Positions 56,640 to 64,000 of a stretch of 64,000 bases of DNA are shown here, piece after piece. Origin of the DNA: Blastobasis lacticolella (Eukaryota; Arthropoda; Insecta; Lepidoptera; Blastobasidae); assembly GCA_905147135.1 (NCBI GenBank), contig LR990052.1:16492200-16556199 (forward strand). The letters are read 5' to 3'. The notes under the pieces are model-generated. The model was not told the origin of the DNA. It made no database searches and saw nothing but the letters and a program-made list of their open reading frames with translations. Within the stretch, counting starts at the first letter, position 1. Each line of letters opens with the position of its first letter. The translations under genes and the position numbers were made by a program.

Positions 56640-56892
56640 ACTAAGAAAAGCTTGTGTTATTGGTGCAAGAAAACTTATAAACTACTTACATACTTTTAAA
56701 TGCTTATCATCAGGCAGGCCGTAAGCTTGTTTGACACTTTAGTGTTATAAAAAAATACATTTTTATTAAACATTTAACACCCAGATCCGTAACAGAAATT
56801 AACATTTATCATTTTAGTTTCTGTTCGGCCGAGAATAGAACCCGGGACGTCTGCGTGGCAGACCGGTATGTTAACCAACTGAACCACTCAGG
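56640..56892 (-). mobile_element. SINE-A copy carrying an inserted repeat D
   Basis: SINE-A words 'AAGCTTGTGTTATTGGTGC' and 'CACCCAGATCCGTAACAGAA' flank a foreign block at 56697-56758. The head 'GACCGGTATGTTAACCAACT' ends at 56892. The tail end of the SINE is missing at the low side. Confidence 0.85.
56697..56758 (+). repeat. Repeat D tail nested in SINE-A
   Basis: 'ATCATCAGGCAGGCCGTAAG', 'CTTGTTTGACACTTTAGTG' and an A run interrupt the SINE-A body where intact copies have a T-rich run. Only the last 60 bp of repeat D is present, so it is a 5'-truncated insertion. Confidence 0.75.
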
Positions 56893-57475
56893 TATACAAA
56901 TATAACATAAGTAAGTACTTACATACAAACACTGATTTTATTAAAATGTTTCATCTTATTTATTGAGTAAAAATCTCAATACAGTAAAACGACGTATTCA
57001 ACTTATTAGGTATCCACTCATGAACTGATATTGTCATGGGTTTGTGTAAAGATAGCCGACCCTGACTAATTACCTTAAAAATATTTCCGTATTTTGTCTT
57101 CCACGTGCATTGCTGAAAATTATACAATTAATGTTGTACCTTAACATAAGAAGCAGAACCATTCCCTCTAGTGCAGGAAAAGTTATAGTTATTGTACATT
57201 GTTCTACGTTCACGTAAGTATTTCACTCATGTAGTATTTCAAGTATTTCAATCACTTTCTCATTACACAAAACACTTCACACACCACATACAATTCTAAC
57301 AATGCTTACACATATCCGATAAACGTTCCTAAATGTTTTACAACAAATATTGGAACTCTTTTCACTGCCATAATTGTAATATACGATGCGCCCGCGACAT
57401 GTTTCAATATAAACTGAAGACGTCGAGGGGCAATATTACTGTGCAGAGTGACGTCAAAGTTAGAGACGTCATTTC
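56893..57475. other. No recognised feature
   Basis: AT-rich DNA with no exon or repeat recognised. Confidence 0.5.
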
Positions 57476-57535
57476 GTATATATGTATGTATGTATGTAAA
57501 CTCTTTATTGCAAAGAATTATAGTAGTCTGAGTAC
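57476..57535 (-). repeat. LINE 3' tail with (TGTA)n
   Basis: A (TATG)4 run is followed by 'TAAACTCTTTATTGCAAAGA', which on the minus strand is an AATAAA signal and a simple tail typical of non-LTR 3' ends. Confidence 0.45.
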
Positions 57536-57718
57536 TAATATCAGATGTGTTTACAGTATAACGGAGGAATTTGAATTTTGAAATAGGTTATAACACCCTA
57601 ACACATCCCTTTTTGAGCGGGGTTCTTAAGTTTCTACAGTCTCGGTAAAGGACGATGATAGTGACGTGATATCACTATTATCAGTGATCACTAGGATAGG
57701 TATAGGCATACAAATGAA

Positions 57719-57723
<5 letters not shown>

Positions 57724-57761
<38 letters not shown>

Positions 57762-57795
57762 ACGCACACATACACACGCACACACACATACGCAA
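57724..57795. repeat. (CA)n microsatellite
   Basis: About 16 CA units from 57724 run into degenerate CACACATACACACGCA variants up to 57795. The ORF reading HTHTHT through it is not a gene. Confidence 0.95.
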
Positions 57796-57919
57796 ACGTT
57801 ATTACTATGTTCATTTATCATTATTCTTTTATCATTGTTATTATTATTTCATCCGTATCATCACTGAACAAATCTATGGGTACTTTGCTGTTTGGTATTC
57901 TTAGCTTCACTAATCCCAT

Positions 57920-58031
57920 TTGTAAATTGCAGTTTTGTAATTGGCAGTACCACTTTTATCTGTATCTGATTGTAAACAAATGTATATTGCTGTAAGACTG
58001 TGAAATAAATAAATAAATAAAATAAAATAAA
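57920..58031 (+). repeat. Retroposon 3' tail with (AAAT)n
   Basis: 'GTATATTGCTGTAAGACTG' followed by TGAAATAAATAAATAAATAA and AAATA units resembles the ends of lepidopteran non-LTR elements. The family is unassigned. Confidence 0.5.
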
Positions 58032-58079
58032 ACACGAAATCTACAAATACAAATGTTAGTGTTGACTGTGTTAGTGGTA

Positions 58080-58235
58080 TGTGTACATAAACACAAAACT
58101 TTCTAACTATTGAACCGATTTTAATGAAACAGCTGAGAATCAACTCGATTATTTTGGCTTTCAAATAAAAAAGCCGCAGAGAAATAAACATTCAGAAGCT
58201 ACGATGCCACGGTCAGACACGCAGATACACACGAA
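58080..58235 (+). repeat. Interspersed repeat ('ACCGATTTTAATGAAA' type)
   Basis: 'ATTGAACCGATTTTAATGAA', 'TTTTGGCTTTCAAATAAAAA' and 'ACGATGCCACGGTCAGACAC' match 40255-40490. The 'GTCGGG' ends are missing. Confidence 0.65.
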
Positions 58236-58590
58236 TGGTACTCGTGCCCACTGGTCGGCCCCGGGTCTGCGTAAATATCCATTGTCCGCCCCTATGAACT
58301 TTTCAGGTGGAACGCCAACACAGACTGTTATAGTACCGCAGATCTCTCTGGATTTTAGGTTATTCTACATTCTTTAATAGAATCACAATGCCGATTCTTC
58401 TCTCTCAATGAGAGCTTGTTAACTGATATACCTATTTCGTAGATCTCCGTAAACATACAAAATGAATATGCTTATAAATGTGTCATGTTTATATTGAGGC
58501 TGGATATCAATATGTATTATTTAAACGTGGACGGATTGTATCATAATAAATCTATGTATGGGCTAGAATTGTAGTAGGTCTTGGACTGGA
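58236..58590. other. No recognised feature
   Basis: No exon or repeat was recognised. Confidence 0.5.
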
Positions 58591-58931
58591 GCGTCGGTGG
58601 CCGAGTGGTTGAGGTATCTGACTCGTAAGCCAAAGAGGTACATGGTTTGAATCCCACTGCGGCCATGTGCCAATGACTCTTTTCTGAGTTATGTACGTAC
58701 ATTAGTTGAATGCTAAACTAACCGATGCTCATACGGTGATGAAACCTGCTCATTCAAGCGAGTGAATGTGTAACCATGATCCAATCTGGTCAGGTTCCCC
58801 TGGTAGCAGCATCACGTGGTCAGATGGCAGTCGCTCCACTTTTACCATCTGATCTACCAAATCCTGAATCCATGGTCAAGGTGGACCTCAGGCCCTCGTG
58901 CGCGTGAGCACAACCGGGACATTAAAGGCAA
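58591..58931 (+). mobile_element. SINE-B, full-length sense copy
   Basis: The reference sense copy: tRNA-like head from 'GCGTCGGTGGCCGAGTGG', body 'GACTCTTTTCTGAGTTATGT', and tail 'CGCGTGAGCACAACCGGGAC' then ATTAAAGGCA. The head most resembles the serine/leucine type of tRNA (TGGCCGAGTGGTT). That is an inference from the A box and D-arm style. Confidence 0.9.
58598..58654 (+). promoter_or_regulatory. RNA polymerase III A and B boxes of SINE-B
   Basis: Box A TGGCCGAGTGG (58598-58608) fits the consensus. Box B GGTTTGAATCC (58644-58654) differs by one base from GGTTCGANTCC. The spacing is 46 bp start to start. Confidence 0.75.
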
Positions 58932-59689
58932 TTTATTTTTATTTTTATATTTAGTACATCCGCGGTCATGGACTACTGCTATATGTACAAGAATTCGCTT
59001 CATTCAGTATAAACAGCGTTAAAAATATTGATTAATATTTAAAAGTAGGTGTGTAAAAAAATATATGCGTCTCTCGTCAGCTTCGTTGAACCCGTTTTCA
59101 TCATTGGTAAACTGAGCTATGAAAATAAAAGAATCTAGTTGGTGACTGATGGACTGATTTGGATGCAGTTTTCTCTATTTGAAAGACAGTTTAATCGAGA
59201 TGTTTTTAGCTTTGATTAATAAAATTTTAGGTATTTTAGAACCTATTAAAATAACTTCAACTAAAACAGCTGCCATTAGCGTGGACCTAACAAAGCTACT
59301 GATCTACATTATTAGTTCCGCGGATCCCGACCGACCCCATCCACACATAAGCCCGTTCTCTAACAATAATTACATTCGGCAAAAACGCCGTGTAATCCCT
59401 CCGACCTGCAGACAGACAAACAGATTACTGGGGCAGCATCAAAGGGCAGATCCCATTTGGCAAATTTGTGTTGCCATTAGTCAAATTGGTTCGAGCTAGA
59501 ACGTGGCAACTTTGGGAAAGTGCGTGCGTAATGTGCCAGAACGGTCTTTTGAAATGTTTACGTCTCATATTCAGATTTTGAGGAGTTACGGAGCGATGGT
59601 GGTGTTATCGGAAAATGGTGGAGATATTGTGTAAGATATGAATCTTATTTGTACACACAACTATTTTTAGGGAGGTATGTGGGCATGAT
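58932..59689. other. No supported gene
   Basis: A 106-codon ORF at 59179-59499 has no domain. Confidence 0.45.
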
Positions 59690-59905
59690 ACATAGCTCGA
59701 AGAACAGATGGCCGATGGGGCAGTAAGTTCTCGAGTGGCGACCACGTACCGGAAGACGCAGCGTGTGTAGGCCTCCCACAAGGTGGACCGAAGACCTGGT
59801 AAAGATCGCAGGTACCTGCAGGATGTAAATGGCACAAGACCGGCCTTTGTGGAGTTCTCTGGGGGAGGCCTATGTCCAGCAGTTAGCGTTTTTCGAATGA
59901 TATGA
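59690..59905 (+). pseudogene. RTE LINE C-terminus, with in-frame stops
   Basis: One frame reads 'VLEWRPRTGRRSVCRPPTRW', then TEDLVKIAGTCRM, a stop, and 'MAQDRPLWSSLGEAYVQQL', followed by a stop and GATGATGA. This is the RTE-type ORF2 C-terminus (WRPRTG.RS..RPPTRW..D). Stops before VLEW and within the tail make it dead. The minus ORF over it is a shadow. Confidence 0.85.
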
Positions 59906-60172
59906 TGATGAAGAAAGACATATGTTTGGATCGCGGCTTTTAGCTACAGAAACACTAGATAGTCTCAGCCTATAACTACGGGATATGGGCGTGAGAATAT
60001 ATATGTATAAATGTATTTATTTATTTATTATTTGTGTGACTTACATACTGACCGTGTGGTATCTGGCTGAGAAGAATGTGTTGTACGTTGTACGCTGACA
60101 ATAGTCCATTTACGGTTTAAATACAATAGATATCATAATAAAATTATACAATTATTAGTTTTACATTGCATT

Positions 60173-60346
60173 CCTGAATGTGTAACCATGATCCAATCTG
60201 GTCAGATTTTCCTGTTAATAGGGTCACGGATGTCAGATGGCATTTTCTCCACTGTAATTACTTGATCTGCCAAATCCTGGATCATGGTCAAGGCGGACTG
60301 CGGGCCCTCTTGCCAGAGCACAACCAAGACATTAACGCCAAGTTAA
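60173..60346 (+). mobile_element. SINE-B, 5'-truncated
   Basis: It starts at 'CCTGAATGTGTAACCATGAT' inside the element and runs to 'AGCACAACCAAGACATTAAC'. The tRNA head is missing. Confidence 0.85.
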
Positions 60347-60888
60347 TTATTTTTTTTTGCGCACTTTACGTACATCATTATTATATTTTTTATAACAAGA
60401 TCAGAGTTTTATAACGTTTTGTACGTAAGTATATCTGTGTCGCAGGTCTACTTAGTAATGCCGTGTTAAGTTTGAAAATAATTATTTGCTAGGTATATAA
60501 CACAGTTTAGGCCGGGAAATATCCCAACAGAAAAACAATACATATACCAATGCTCACCACTTTCACCACCATCGAGAAGTATTCGCATGCACGTGATATA
60601 TATTTTCCCTACTTTTTTTTTCAGTTTTAGTCAATCAATCACCTAGATAACAGTCATTTAGCAGATTGCCTGCCTGCGGCGACGCGGCCCGCGTTGTTGT
60701 ACTCAAACAGTACTCAATTATGTATTGGGTTTGATGCGTGAGTATAATACGTGGAGAGCATGAGCAGATTCATCAATTTTGTGATGGTTTTTGAGTTTTT
60801 ACTTTATGGTACAAATTGAAATGAATTTGTAGTCAGTTTATAGTATAAGTAGGTCTCGAAAAAAAAGGTTATGGTGACTGTAACTAGT
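60347..60888. other. No recognised feature
   Basis: No exon or repeat was recognised. Confidence 0.5.
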
Positions 60889-61074
60889 TTAATCATCATT
60901 ATCGTCATTCATCGAGCGGTCAATCCCTACTTCTGCCACGGTCCGGTCTTCAGCATCCTCACGTCGCAAGCCGTTGACTCTCGCATACGACTCGACGACG
61001 TCAAATCGCTTCTTGGGACTCAATACGTGACCAAACCAGCGCAGCCGTGACTCTTCAATTTTATCCGCAACTAA
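60889..61074 (-). pseudogene. LINE ORF2 C-terminal fragment ('RLRWFGHVL')
   Basis: The minus strand is open for 61 codons with no ATG, reading 'ADKIEESRLRWFGHVLSPKK' and onward to a stop at 60889-60891, next to (GAT)n. The motif RLRW.GHVL followed by a basic tail is frequent near the C-terminus of RTE and related LINE polyproteins. It is intact over its length but truncated upstream by a stop at 61075-61077. Confidence 0.8.
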
Positions 61075-61400
61075 CTAGTTTAGTAAGTGCTGGTAAATAA
61101 CGATTGTTTCAATGTCAAAGGGGTGAAATAGCTTTCTGTGTCCTTGACCGCTGAAACAATGTGTTTCAAACATGACCTCACCACCATTCCCAAGAAGGGT
61201 TGACGTCAGGTGGCAATGAAACAACCCATAGGCCTCCCGCCATTACCTATGCGGTAACAGATGAATATATAAAATTACATAAACTTTGTCTAACAAATGT
61301 TCCATCGACGTAAGTACCTAAACAAACCACTATTATAATCGCACAGAATTAGGTCCTCGTCAACCTGTTAAAACAAGAGAACGATGTAAATTCACACCAA
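61075..61400. other. No recognised feature
   Basis: No exon was recognised. The last 17 bases are the target duplication of the next SINE. Confidence 0.5.
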
Positions 61401-61746
61401 AAGTAATCTTGGCGGTAAAATCTCGGTTGTGCTGTCGGGCACGAGGGCCAGGGGTCCGCCTTGACCATGATAAAGGATTTGGCTGAGCAAATAATTACAG
61501 TGGAACGACTGTCATCATCTCCGTGACTGTGCTACCAGGGGAACCTGGCCAGATTGGATCATAGTTGCGTACACACTTGCAGGAATATGCAGGTTTCATC
61601 ACGATGTTTTCCCTCACCGTAAGAGCATCGGCTAGCATTCATAGCATTGGTACATAGCCGCAGTCGGATTCGAACCCAGTACCTCTCGCTTACGAGTCGG
61701 ATACCTTAACCACTCAGCCACCTACGCTAATCACTCCTCACTCCTA
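61401..61746 (-). mobile_element. SINE-B, full length with perfect 17-bp target duplication
   Basis: ATGTAAATTCACACCAA occurs at 61384-61400 and again at 61747-61763, exactly bounding the element. Inside are the inverted tail 'TAAAATCTCGGTTGTGCTGT' and the head 'GGATTCGAACCCAGTACCTC' to 'CACTCAGCCACCTACGC'. The perfect duplication marks a recent insertion. Confidence 0.95.
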
Positions 61747-61879
61747 ATGTAAATTCACACCAACTAGATTCAACACTATTTTTATTTGCAGAATAACTAC
61801 GATATCCAAATCATCAATAAATTATCAATTTAATCGTTCTATTTCTTTACGACGATGGAAAACAACGTAAAATAGATTT

Positions 61880-62150
61880 AGAATAAATAGAATAGAATAG
61901 AATATGTTTATTCCAAGAAGTACAAACACATAGTATACAGAGAGAAACAAATTCATAATTTCAACATGGAAAGTATCTTGCACTGCTCAAGGAATCGGAG
62001 CCGACTCAGCATATTGTTGCTAGTCGGTGAAACTAGCAACACTGATATTCTGTCAGCACCAGAGTTGCACAGCTAAATACAAATGTTTAATATGTATAAA
62101 ATGCGTCGTGCGACCGCCGAAACTCACCAAAACAATATTTAAAAGATAAG
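61880..62150 (-). repeat. LINE 3' end with (GAATA)n tail
   Basis: 'GAATAAATAGAATAGAATAG' followed by 'AATATGTTTATTCCAAGAAG' is, on the minus strand, an AATAAA signal and pentamer tail typical of lepidopteran jockey-like LINEs. Upstream sequence to about 62150 may be its 3' UTR. A 9-bp hairpin (GTTGCTAGT...) lies near 62017-62041. Confidence 0.55.
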
Positions 62151-62605
62151 TTAAATATATATTAACAGAGAATTATAGAAACGACTTTGAGTACCATACG
62201 TGCGTGTAGAGATAAAATATATAGATTATTAATATATTTCACTAAATCACAACCATCCCCGTAGCCAAACAAAAACGACCGCCCGCTCTTGTCACCAGGA
62301 CTACATAAAAATAACAATAAAGTTCCACCATACCACCCACTACCAATATTCATAGCTATCGGTAGCTCTCGAATTTCGCAGTCACGTCGCCGCCGCCGTG
62401 ATATACGCCGTCCACCTGGCCACGGGCACGCGTTGCAGTAATTAATTCCCCACGGCCACTGGAACATCGCCAGGGAATATTGCACGGCCGTTTTTGGACC
62501 CATATCGGGGGATGTATGGCTTTTAAAAACCACGGTGCGACGGGTGGGACCGTTTTTGTATCGCATTTTGTAGTACGAATTTTCTTTTTGTATAAATCTA
62601 TCTCA
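62151..62605. other. No supported gene; GC-rich patch
   Basis: Positions 62340-62560 are GC-rich. Overlapping ORFs at 62162-62703 have no domain. Confidence 0.4.
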
Positions 62606-62742
62606 TCTTGGCATAGTATCCCAGTTGTGCTCTCGCGCGCGAGGGCCCCGGGTCCACCTAGACCATGATCCAGGTTTTGACAGATCAGGTCAGCGACTGC
62701 CATCTGACATCCGTAACTCAGAAAAAAGTCATTAGTACATGG
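62606..62742 (-). mobile_element. SINE-B fragment, left arm of an inverted pair
   Basis: 'ATCCCAGTTGTGCTCTCGCG' to 'CGACTGCCATCTGACATCCG' is joined directly to 'AACTCAGAAAAAAGTCATTA', so the middle is deleted. It abuts the copy at 62743 in the opposite orientation. Confidence 0.8.
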
Positions 62743-62878
62743 TCACGGAGGTCAGATGGAAGTCGTTCTGTGTAATTCTAATTATTCGAACTGCCAAATC
62801 CTGGATCATGGTAAAAGCGAACACCTTGCATACACAAACTAGCTCCTGAGCACAGCGGGACATTAACACCAATATCAT
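62743..62878 (+). mobile_element. SINE-B fragment, right arm of an inverted pair
   Basis: 'GTCACGGAGGTCAGATGGAA', 'CAAATCCTGGATCATGGTAA' and 'GAGCACAGCGGGACATTAAC'. With the left arm it forms an inverted repeat with tails outward and little or no spacer. Confidence 0.8.
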
Positions 62879-63404
62879 TATATTGCACTGTTAAGAATAC
62901 CCTTTGCATTGAACAGAACACATCAACAGAACACAATAATAATACTAACTCGAGAAAACCCCACATCCTAAATCCACTGAAATTTCCCAGCCTCGGACGT
63001 ATATTATGTTAACAACCTACATAGTGACGAATGATGACAAGGCAAGTTTCCTGAACAGAGTCAGGGATCACCATTTAACGACTACTCAAGAGACTAGTCT
63101 AATCCACGGCTTTCCAACCAAGACCAAAGTCCAGACACAGGCCCAGACGCTGTCATTAGACTTGGCCTGTAATCCTTTCAACGATCGAGGAAATTAACGC
63201 CTCTCTATAATTCCAATCGTGCTGGAAGGAACCAGCGCGCATTTCCATTGCATTTCCGTCTGATACATGTTTTGTCGAATCTAGGTGTAGTGCCTTCGTG
63301 ACGAAGCTGGTACTGTACATTTGTAGAGTATTTTCGGAAAAATGTTGATAATTTTGAGATCGAGTTTAGAATATGTAAGTTGTTGTGTATTCCTTGTGGG
63401 GATC
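62879..63404. other. No supported gene
   Basis: A 63-codon ORF at 63006-63197 has no domain. Confidence 0.45.
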
Positions 63405-63593
63405 AAGCTTAGTGATGCGAAAGTAACTCTGTGTCTGTTATGATTTCACGTCTAAACCGCTGCTCAGTTTTAGATGAAATTTGGAGATGAGATAAATGAC
63501 TACCTGGGGATGGACATAGGATACGATTTTAAATAACTTCATCAACTTCAAATTTTCAAATTATAAGCAGATGAAGTCGTGAACAAAAGCTAG
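63405..63593 (+). mobile_element. Helitron-like element, 3' end intact
   Basis: 'GCGAAAGTAACTCTGTGTCT', 'ACGTCTAAACCGCTGCTCAG' and 'GGGGATGGACATAGGATACG' lead to 'GAAGTCGTGAACAAAAGCTAG' with T following (CTAG|T at 63590-63594). This is a familiar non-autonomous lepidopteran element. The 5' boundary is uncertain. Confidence 0.7.
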
Positions 63594-64000
63594 TGTTCAA
63601 TAAAATCTTGATTGATAGATTAACCAGTCAACTCCCAAGCCAAAACTAAATATTATTCGTAATTTTTCCGTGTTAGGTACATTGGAAACAAACATAGAAC
63701 CGGCCATTTCTGCCAACAATTCGATATAATGAATAGAAATCTTGATAGTGCTGTAGTTTATTGCAGTCGCGTGGAATAGAGCCAAAGAACTGCAAGCCAC
63801 TAGCAAGTAAAATCTCACTATACTAGGTATCATATATACATCGCATAGTCTATAACTTTTTATTGGTCTAATGTTGTTTCATTCAAAAGAGCACACTTAA
63901 TAAAGACAAGTCGAAAGACAATCAAATAAAGAAAGAACTTGTCTGTATTTCGAAAAAAAAAGAGCGATACAAGTAAACTGTTGCAAATATGTGAAATCAG
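63594..64000. other. No recognised feature
   Basis: AT-rich DNA with a 78-codon minus ORF (63597-63833) that has no domain. Confidence 0.5.

Noticed and set aside
57666..57995. 109-codon ORF with HTHTHT repeats
   Set aside because: It is simply the (CA)n microsatellite read in one frame.
58591..58670. Possible serine- or leucine-type tRNA gene
   Set aside because: It is the head of SINE-B, repeated across the window with mutations and fused to a SINE body.
62162..62703. Overlapping minus ORFs of 134 and 115 codons
   Set aside because: They lie in a GC-rich patch and partly in SINE-B. No domain is recognisable, and two frames are open together.
1..64000. CRISPR array, operon, prophage or other prokaryotic system
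   Set aside because: No regularly spaced direct repeats, no long ORFs and no ribosome-binding sites. All signals are of a eukaryotic nuclear genome.

Overview
This window looks like nuclear DNA of an insect, most likely a moth or butterfly, and is nearly gene-free. It is AT-rich, has no long open reading frames, shows spliceosomal GT/AG signals, and is densely filled with repeats of types I know from lepidopteran genomes: tRNA-derived SINEs, 3' ends of RTE- and jockey/CR1-like LINEs, Helitron-like elements with A|TC...CTAG|T ends, and many small palindromic MITEs. No bacterial, organellar, CRISPR or intact viral features were seen.

The only strong host coding signal is a 111-bp minus-strand exon at 44940-45050. 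It has good acceptor and donor sites, keeps phase 0 and encodes 37 residues of heptad coiled coil. The window is therefore probably introns and/or flank of a minus-strand gene whose other exons lie outside or were not recognised. Weaker candidates are a cysteine-rich secreted-type ORF with a GTAAGT at its end (4438-4629, minus), a possible 78-bp exon (51096-51173, minus) and a charged ORF (11884-12242, plus).

Repeat families, labelled here for cross-reference: SINE-A has a tRNA-like head with 'GTGGTTCAGTGGTC' and a tail 'GGCTAGATGGCGCTGTGTGAA' followed by (ATT)n. SINE-B has a tRNA-like head 'GTCGGTGGCCGAGTGGTT' and a tail 'GAGCACAACCGGGACATTAA'. Retroposon C has a body ending in GGACTGTTACGGGCTG followed by (GAT)n. 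Repeat D is poly-A-tailed with a core like 'TGACYACTTWCCATCAGG'. H1 is Helitron-like. Repeat F carries 'GGTACTCCAATAAATAAAT'. LINE fragments still showing C-terminal frames lie at 3529-3690, 24789-24935, 27710-27868, 40066-40188, 59690-59885 and 60889-61074.

Layout: 1-10 kb holds a long-TIR MITE, LINE tails, a Helitron, one SINE-A and two SINE-B pieces. 10-20 kb is sparse, with hairpins and MITEs. 20-30 kb has Helitrons and two LINE C-termini. 30-32 kb has a SINE-A split by a 0.7-kb retroposon that itself carries a small insert. 36-44 kb is a mixed nest of SINE, MITE and RTE pieces. 44.9-46.1 kb holds the coiled-coil exon followed by a complete solo LTR with a CGCG target duplication. 47-64 kb is dominated by SINE-B and retroposon C, several with clear target-site duplications, including a SINE-B with a perfect 17-bp duplication. 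I found no convincing new multi-gene system. The best leads are the exon, the solo LTR, the cysteine-rich ORF and the nested or hairpin repeat structures.
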